NCBI RefSeq assembly: GCF_045679555.1
Contig: NC_092087.1
Span: forward strand, 85,204,367-85,268,366
From: Salvelinus alpinus
Lineage: Eukaryota > Chordata > Actinopteri > Salmoniformes > Salmonidae
Direction of reading: 5' to 3'
Length of the DNA stretch: 64,000 bases
Made by a program: the position numbers and the translations under genes. Below, one piece after another: positions 59,601-64,000 of the stretch. The notes beneath the pieces are model-generated. The model made no database searches. It had not been told where the DNA came from and saw only the letters and a list, made by a program, of their open reading frames with translations. The number at the start of each line of letters is the position of its first letter. The first letter of the stretch is position 1.

Positions 59601-60896
59601 TGTTTCAGGTGTTCATGGTCAGAGCTGTTTGAATGTGACTTACACCAAGAGGAGTATATGTGCCTTGAAGGGGTCAACAGTGGACATTACCTGCACGTAT
59701 AGACATCCCAGCTGGCACAACGTCACAGAAGTATCCTGGTTCAACAAATGGGAGTCTGGAGTTACTACAGATCTAAGCCAGGACCCAGAGTATGCAGGTC
59801 GTGTGAAGTACCTTCCAACTATAGACAAGGACTCCACCCTGAGAATCACAGACCTGAGAGAGAGTGACTCTGCTGAATACAAGTTCAGATTTACAACAAC
59901 TGCAGTAAAATGGGGATACAGCTTCCCTGGAATAACTCTGAATGTCACAGGTAATACTGTCCTTACAGTATTATATCATCTAGTCTAAGTCATTATATTA
60001 TTGGTGGAAATAATGATGATTGTGCTATTTTGTCTTAATTTACTCCTTTTCAGACTTGCAGGTGAAGGAGACTCCTGGCACAGAGGAAGGGAAGGTGACA
60101 CTGACCTGTAGCACCACCTGTACTCTGACTGAAAACACCACCTACATCTGGTACAAGAACGGACAACTTCTCACCAACCCAAACACCCAAGATAACTACC
60201 TCTACCTAGACCCAGTCAGCAGTGAGGACGCAGTCAGCTACTCCTGTAGTGTTAAAGACCTCCGTTCTCCTGTTACGTTCGTTGGGGAACCAACGTCTTT
60301 GAAGAATGCAGTTGTAGGAATCATAGCGGTTATTCTGATTCTCATAATCTGTCTCTTTGGGTTCATGTGGTTCAGGTGAGTGAGATGAATTTATCATTTT
60401 TCACATTCTGTGGCATAATCGATCAAAATATGTATATTGCTTGATTAATTGTTCATTTATTAATTTATAATTTTTTTCACAAATCAGGAAGAAGTTCTCC
60501 AAATCCACCTCTGACACAAGAGACAGAAGAGATACAGCAGAGAATGGACCGGTGAGTTTGTTGGAGTCAGTTGACTGAGAACTGCAGTCATCTGTGTATA
60601 GATGACTCAATGACTGGTCATATTTTTCACCCCTCATGTTGTCTGTCCTCTCTACCCATCAGAGAGACACTAATCCAGTGTATGACAACATCTCAGGCAT
60701 GGCCATGGCCATGGCCCCTATTGTAGCACAGAGAGCGATCATAGACGAGCAGGATGACGTTACCTACGCCATCATCCAACACAGAAACCAGGAAGTGCCT
60801 CTGGACTCCACCGTCCCACTGTCTCACACCCAGAAACAGGACCAGGATTGCCAGTACGCTACTGTGAAATTCAACAGCCACAGTGCTGCTCAATAG
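53552..60896 (+). CDS. CD22/Siglec-like Ig-superfamily inhibitory receptor
   Basis: Eight exons join in frame: 53552-53606, 56732-56989, 58596-58940, 59035-59274, 59609-59950, 60054-60375, 60488-60551 and 60663-60896 (1860 nt, 619 residues). Order: signal peptide (LVVFLWSVA), C2-type Ig, V1, C2, V2, C2, a transmembrane helix ([17 protein letters not shown]), a basic stop-transfer segment, and a tail with NPVYDNI, the ITIM VTYAII and CQYATV. It should act at the leukocyte surface, recruiting SH2 phosphatases through the tail. Both V domains have YKFRF, where Siglecs carry the sialic-acid-binding Arg. V1 has B- and E-strand cysteines and none in F, the Siglec pattern. All Ig exons are phase 1-1. 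The V exon expected before the first C2 is absent. The gene belongs to a fish-expanded CD22-like family, so one-to-one CD22 orthology is not claimed. Confidence 0.85.
53961..54258. repeat. 15-bp minisatellite, about 20 copies, in CD22-like intron 1
   Basis: The unit GGGGTTGACCGTAAC varies (GCTGACC, GTACCGG, GTAGCGG). As the period is five codons, frames on both strands stay open. They are rejected as genes. Confidence 0.95.
54718..55044. mobile_element. Internally deleted Tc1 derivative, 327 bp, TA-flanked
   Basis: The left end is CAGTTCCAGTCAAAAAGGTT and the right end AAACCTTTGACTGGTACTG. TA lies at 54716-54717 and 55045-55046. The join falls near 54940 (GCACACTC|TCATAGTTTTG). Same family as 20098 and 43968. 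Confidence 0.88.
55343..55612 (+). mobile_element. Full-length tRNA-derived SINE
   Basis: A box in GGGTGGCGCAGTGGTCTAGG and B box in GGGTTCACGCCCAGGC. The body has CAGCCGGCCGCAACCGGGAG and CAATTGGCATAGCGTCGTCC, and the tail is the L2-type GTAAGTCGCTCTGGATAAGA with GCGTCTGCTAAAATG. Confidence 0.9.
55802..56638. repeat. 300-bp tandem trimer, TG...CA ends, GAAG flanks (possible miniature LTR element)
   Basis: Three copies of a 237-bp block (55802-56038, 56102-56338, 56402-56638) are separated by two 63-bp spacers. Units 1 and 2 appear identical over all 300 bases. Block 3 differs only near its 3' end (after 56599). Blocks start TGTAACGG, and the last ends CTGTTACA, so the whole runs TG to CA. 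GAAG occurs at 55798-55801 and 56639-56642. The spacer ends in a purine run (GAAAGGGGGGTGAG) next to the following block, like a polypurine tract. A B-box-like CTGGTTCGCGCCC in each block is compatible with a tRNA-derived SINE instead. The 60-codon frames inside are not credible genes. Confidence 0.85.
56732..56989 (+). CDS. CD22-like exon: first C2-type Ig domain
   Basis: The acceptor is TTACACTCAACTCAG (56731) and the donor GTGAGT at 56990, phase 1-1. It carries [27 protein letters not shown] and YSCAVKG, and is clearly homologous to the exons at 59035 and 60054. The start is chosen by phase and differs from its homologues, whose exons open E/DLQVK. The part before QVMVPP may be recruited from flanking DNA after insertion of the 300-bp repeats just upstream. 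Confidence 0.7.
57079..58541 (+). mobile_element. Tc1-like element in a CD22-like intron
   Basis: The left end TACTGAACAACAATATAAAC follows TA at 57077. The right end ATTGTTGTTCAGCG precedes TA at 58542. It is 1463 bp, between the C2 exon (ends 56989) and the V exon (starts 58596), on the same strand as the gene. Confidence 0.9.
57372..58306 (+). pseudogene. Tc1-like transposase pseudogene, catalytic Glu to Lys
   Basis: N-terminal helix-turn-helix [20 protein letters not shown]. Catalytic region: [18 protein letters not shown] (first Asp), [14 protein letters not shown] (second Asp) and [14 protein letters not shown], where the Glu expected 34 residues after the second Asp reads Lys (AAG at 58184-58186). 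Frame shifts near 57725 and 58070 and a TAG near 58005 also inactivate it. Confidence 0.9.
58596..58940 (+). CDS. CD22-like exon: V-set domain 1
   Basis: Acceptor GTTTCAG, donor GTAATA. 115 codons with [16 protein letters not shown] (A- and B-strand cysteines), [27 protein letters not shown] and a G-strand TTLTVTG. The E-strand Cys (DCNLRI) and the absence of an F-strand Cys match Siglec V domains. Confidence 0.9.
59035..59274 (+). CDS. CD22-like exon: second C2-type Ig domain
   Basis: 80 codons with [34 protein letters not shown] and SYSCAIKD. The donor GTGAGT is at 59275. The extra Cys three residues after the B-strand Cys could pair with the A-strand Cys of V1, as in Siglec V-C2 interdomain disulfides (inference). 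Confidence 0.88.
59505..59560 (+). mobile_element. Tc1-like right end in a CD22-like intron
   Basis: AACAAAATGTGGAAAAAGTC and CTGACTACTTTCCGAATGCA. It is the counterpart of 41430-41488 in the duplicated segment. Confidence 0.72.
59609..59950 (+). CDS. CD22-like exon: V-set domain 2
   Basis: 114 codons with [28 protein letters not shown] and [20 protein letters not shown]. It is like V1, but the E-strand Cys is replaced by Ser (DSTLRI), so the B-E disulfide cannot form as in V1. YKFR is kept. Confidence 0.9.
60054..60375 (+). CDS. CD22-like exon: third C2-type Ig domain plus transmembrane helix
   Basis: Opens [12 protein letters not shown], then [22 protein letters not shown] and YSCSVKD. 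The same exon encodes the membrane helix [20 protein letters not shown] and a WFR stop-transfer. The donor GTGAGT is at 60376, phase 2. Confidence 0.9.
60488..60551 (+). CDS. CD22-like exon: juxtamembrane cytoplasmic segment
   Basis: 64 nt coding [20 protein letters not shown] then GP. Highly basic and Ser/Thr-rich, a typical cytosolic flank. Donor GTGAGT at 60552. Confidence 0.85.
60663..60896 (+). CDS. CD22-like terminal exon: ITIM-bearing tail
   Basis: 77 codons. Tyrosine motifs: [17 protein letters not shown] (matches the ITIM consensus V-x-Y-x-x-I) and DCQYATVKF (ITIM-like, with Cys at -2). TAG at 60894-60896. Confidence 0.9.
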   Translation, partial: RDTNPVYDNISGMAMAMAPIVAQRAIIDEQDDVTYAIIQHRNQEVPLDSTVPLSHTQKQDQDCQYATVKFNSHSAAQ

Positions 60897-61027
60897 ACAT
60901 TGGGCGGGATTCAATCCAATCATGGGTTATAGGCATTGTGGCTTTTAATGAAATTCAATGTTTTGAAAAAATGCTTTATAATTCCTCAATTAGAATGACT
61001 TTGATTTTGGCTTGAACTATCCTTTTA

Positions 61028-61033
61028 AATAAA
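61028..61033 (+). terminator. CD22-like polyadenylation signal
   Basis: AATAAA 132 bases after the stop codon, the first canonical hexamer downstream. Confidence 0.7.
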
Positions 61034-61094
61034 AGTATAGGCCAAACTGTTCAGTCCATATTCTACTGTTCTATTATGGTCAGAGGGGATAAAA

Positions 61095-61505
61095 TGTAAC
61101 GTCTGGAGAGTGATGGGTGTGGAGTCAGACGCAGAGAGCAGAAGGTTGACGGGAAAAACGCTTTAATGTCCTTTCGAAATGTAACCAGTTACAAACATGG
61201 GTGAAGCCCAAAACACAGGCGCAACAAACCCAAAACCAAAGTTACTCAAATACCGGACAGCGAAAACCCAAAAGAACACAAACACCACATACGTCAAAAT
61301 AACAACAAGCCCGCACAAACACCAGCGGGCTAAACAAACTTAAATAACACCCATCCCAAAACCCCAACAAGGAACAGGTGAAAACAATTAGACAAAAACA
61401 AACGAAAAGGAAAAAGGGATCGGTGGTAGCTAGTAGACCGGCGACGACGACCGCCGAGCGCCACCCAAACAGGAAGGGGAGCCACCTTCGGTGGTATTCG
61501 TGACA
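61095..61505 (-). mobile_element. Solo LTR with 5-bp target duplication TAAAA
   Basis: On the minus strand it starts TGTCACGAATACCACCGAAG and ends CACTCTCCAGACGTTACA. TAAAA occurs at 61090-61094 and 61506-61510. The internal order and motifs (GCGCTCGGCGGTCGTCGTCG, CTCTGCGTCTGACTCC) match LTR-B at 28100-29452, but without the 31-bp array. Confidence 0.9.
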
Positions 61506-61510
61506 TAAAA

Positions 61511-62220
61511 ACAGTTCATTTTTTACGGTAACTTCTTTGTTGTGGTCATATCTCAAACGGAGAGTTTCAGCATTAAAGATTCCATCTTTAAATAACACAA
61601 TATAACCAACTTTATTCATGAGGTCTTATAGTAAATGTACTATATGTGATAGTGATTTAAACATCCCATCCATACACCACACTAAACCTACACACAGTCT
61701 GTGTCTGAAATGTCATCCTATCATCCTACAGACAGCAAAAGATTTCAGACTTCACAGTATATATGCATCCTACTTAAGACACTCCCCTTTCTCTCCAATC
61801 CTTACATTTTATGGCTCTACAGGAAGCTAATAAAGAGGGTAACAGGATTCCAAACATTTATTACTCTCTTAAAAGAATCTGTCCTCACCTCCCGACCTCA
61901 ACCCCTCTTTCTTCTAATACACAGATGTCTGTCTCCCCTGTATCAACACATCGCTCTCCTCCATCAAACACATTCCAAAGCCTTCTGTCTTTTTACAAAC
62001 TCTTTCTATTCAAGGCTTTGTCTCTATCATTTATTTAATATCTCAATGTTCAAAGTTTAGCCGATTCCAACAGTATCTTGGCAACACGTACGACGCTGCA
62101 CCTTGGCCCACTTCTTCCGACGGCCTTTACAACCTTACATTGAGATCTTTACATTTGTCAGTTAAGTGCCTGCACCGTCTGTCCTTTCAAATTCAAATCC
62201 AAGTGTTTCAGTTGGGCAGT
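61511..62220. other. Intergenic, unrecognised
   Basis: Overlapping frames of about 70-120 codons (61618-62060) contain KCTICDSDLNIPS-type text with Cys/His but no identifiable family. Possibly the decayed C-terminus of a LINE. No gene is called. Confidence 0.35.
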
Positions 62221-62221
62221 T

Positions 62222-62390
62222 AAGGTCCTGCAAGAACCCCCACCAACTTAAGAGGTTCCTCGATGAACCCCACCTCCTATGGGGTTCTTGGAATAACCTT
62301 TTGGGGGGAATTTTGAGTGCCAAGAACCCTAAGGTTCTTTTGAGAACTTTAAGGATCGTAGAAGAACCCTTGTTGAACCACACATGTTTA
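62222..62390. repeat. Dispersed repeat with inverted AAGAACCC/GGGTTCTT motifs
   Basis: AAGAACCCCCACCAAC, GGGGTTCTTGGAATAACC, AAGAACCCTAAGGTTCTTTT and GAAGAACCCTTGTTGAACC form several local inversions. It is probably a MITE-like fish repeat; the family is not identified. Confidence 0.55.
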
Positions 62391-62791
62391 GTGTAAGAAA
62401 ATCCATACGTAAATTGTTAAGATTGTAAGAAAAGTAATGCATGAAAACATAACTGTTAAATTAGATCTGTAAACGTACAAAACCCTATGTTATGACTATG
62501 AATGAACATTTACATGTTGAATTCTTACTTTATGTATCCTTTTACTCGGTTACAGATATCTGTTATACTTACAAACTTTTGTCAGGAACGTAGCTAGTCA
62601 AAGTTAGCCAGTCAATCAAGCAATTCCAGCCCAGACTTTAGTTGCTTTGCGGTATCATTTCCAAAACAAAATAAAAGTCTAGGGCCTTCAGCAAATTACT
62701 TGTGTTAGAATGATACTATAAAGACACAGAAGAGCCTTGTCCAGAATAACCGCCTGAGCTGCAAAATAGAAAGTAAATATGATTTAGGCTA

Positions 62792-63004
62792 GGCCTAGGG
62801 CTCCCAATTGGCGCACTGCATCTCAGTGCACGAGGCATCACTACAGTCCCTGGTTCAATTCCAGGCTTTATCACATCCAGACGGGATTGGGAGTCCCACA
62901 GGGCGGTGCACAAATGGCCCAGCGTTGTCTGGATTTGGCCAGGGTAGGCTGTCATTGTAAATAGGAATTTGTTCTTAACTTGCCAAGTTAAATAAGGGTT
63001 ACGT
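62792..63004 (+). mobile_element. tRNA-derived SINE
   Basis: GGGCTCCCAATTGGCGCACT, the B-box-like CCTGGTTCAATTCCAGG, the body GGGATTGGGAGTCCCACAGG with GGTGCACAAATGGCCC, and the tail TTTGTTCTTAACTTGCC then AAATAAGGGTTA. Similar to, but distinct from, the SINE at 55343. Confidence 0.88.
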
Positions 63005-63019
63005 TTAAAAAATGTAAAT

Positions 63020-63042
63020 AATATATATATATATATATATCA
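63020..63042. repeat. (AT)n microsatellite
   Basis: Short AT dinucleotide run immediately after the SINE tail. Confidence 0.9.
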
Positions 63043-63784
63043 TCCACTATATAAATATGCCATGCAGTTGTGTGTTTATTTAATAGCCAAAACTCTCCAT
63101 TCTCTATTACTCCTCAGTTGAGTTTACTTCACATTTAGGTAGCTAATATAATGGATTTGTTTGCCAGCGTGAGTCTAGATACCACTAGCTGTATTATGCC
63201 TACAACAGTGAAGTTCCAGTCTGCTAGGTGTTTCTCTACAGTAAGGGCATATATCTGGGTGACGTGGACATCCCCATGCATGCACCTTATATAAACCTTG
63301 TTGTCTGTCTCTCTGACAATAGCAACATTGAATTTGAATATTGAAACAATCTCCAACTGTCCCATAGTAATGTACGTGTTGGGAGTCGGGACGAGACTGA
63401 CAGACAGCGTTTCTCAGCCAGTCGAAATCATTAATCAGCTGGCATCATTTTATGGATATATACAAAGAAATGTCAATTGAAAAAGGTGAAATGAAACGAA
63501 GTGCAGCTAGTTTGCAGTCTTTCCAGCAACCGAACCGATAGAACGAACGAACAGCCGGCTTGGGTAGCAACCCTAGATTTGTTTTGGGACTATATTTTGT
63601 GGAAGGATGAAATAGTATGAATAAATTCATCAAAATAACGTTTTGGTTAACGGCTACGATTGCAGACAGGGCCCAGAGAATGGGAATGGGGCAATATTGA
63701 ATTAGAAATTTACGTTATAATGCCCACAATCACAGCCAGTAGTATATACCAGGAATAATGAAATGTGAATCTATGAATTATGTA
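63043..63784. other. Intergenic, no gene seen
   Basis: Unrecognised AT-rich DNA. Frames of 60-76 codons lack support. Confidence 0.45.
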
Positions 63785-64000
63785 CAGTGCATTTGGAAAG
63801 TATTCAGACCCCTTGACTTTTTCAAAATGTTGTTACATTACAACTTAATTCTAAAATTGATTAAATATATTGTTATGTCTCATCAATCTACACACAGTAC
63901 CCCATAATGACAATGAAAAATACCTGTTTTTTTTTGACATTTTGGCAAATGTATTCAAAATAAAATGAAATATCACAATTACATAAGTATTCAGACCCTT
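63785..64000 (+). mobile_element. Tc1-like left end ('TTCAGACCCC' family), cut by the window edge
   Basis: CAGTGCATTTGGAAAGTATT then CAGACCCCTTGACTTTTTC after TA at 63783-63784, with CATCAATCTACACACAGTAC inside. It continues beyond the window. Confidence 0.85.

Noticed and set aside
61618-62060. Cys/His-containing frames as a zinc-finger gene
   Set aside because: Spacing does not fit a known finger and the frames break repeatedly; more likely decayed repeat sequence.

Overview
The window looks like a teleost genome, almost certainly a salmonid (trout, salmon, char or whitefish). The grounds are a Sleeping Beauty-type Tc1 element, at least six other Tc1-like families, several tRNA-derived SINEs of salmonid type, 'AAATC'-tailed LINEs and very dense minisatellites. 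Genes are intron-split and sit in repeat-rich DNA. There is one 100-base assembly gap at 31930-32029. All coordinates come from reading the sequence by eye; no database was searched.

Three host genes can be supported, all on the + strand. (1) The 3' half of ncf4 (p40phox, an NADPH-oxidase cytosolic subunit) at 1780-8609: four exons encode the SH3 domain, linker and PB1 domain, and the PX-domain exons must lie upstream. Its introns are crowded with minisatellites, a palindrome and a Tc1 transposon. (2) The last coding exon of a C2H2 zinc-finger gene at 35460-36985, with about 16 tandem fingers. (3) A CD22/Siglec-like inhibitory receptor at 53552-60896: signal peptide, C2-type Ig, two V+C2 pairs, a transmembrane helix and a tail with an ITIM. 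All eight exons join in frame (1860 nt including the stop). A broken duplicate of two of its Ig exons lies at about 40.7-41.3 kb.

Layout. 0-9 kb: ncf4 exons, six tandem arrays and an SB-like Tc1. 9.7-25 kb: minisatellites (42, 63, 43 and about 65 bp) and nested LINEs, including an apparently intact 981-codon LINE ORF (minus strand, 14320-17265) inside an older LINE tail inside a third LINE. 25-30 kb: an L2-like LINE interrupted by three LTRs, one of them swollen by a 31-bp minisatellite. 32-35 kb: a decayed L1-like LINE. 35-37 kb: the zinc-finger exon. 37-40 kb: a LINE 3' end split by a TTAA-flanked piggyBac-like element, then a solo retroviral-type LTR. 40-43 kb: Ig pseudo-exons, minisatellites and a palindromic hAT-like element with an 8-bp target duplication. 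44-49 kb: a Tc1 split by a decayed Ty3/Gypsy element. 49-51 kb: nested Tc1 remnants. 53.5-61 kb: the CD22-like gene, with a Tc1 and a 300-bp trimer repeat in its introns. 61-64 kb: a solo LTR, a SINE and a Tc1 end.

The host genes do not form an obvious functional unit, although ncf4 and the CD22-like receptor are both leukocyte genes. The observations most worth following up are the trimer repeat at 55802-56638 (possible miniature LTR element), the Siglec-like residue pattern in the receptor, the LINE-coding-sequence-derived 42-bp minisatellite, the long perfect hairpin in the Gypsy gag, and the precise in-frame TTAA insertion.
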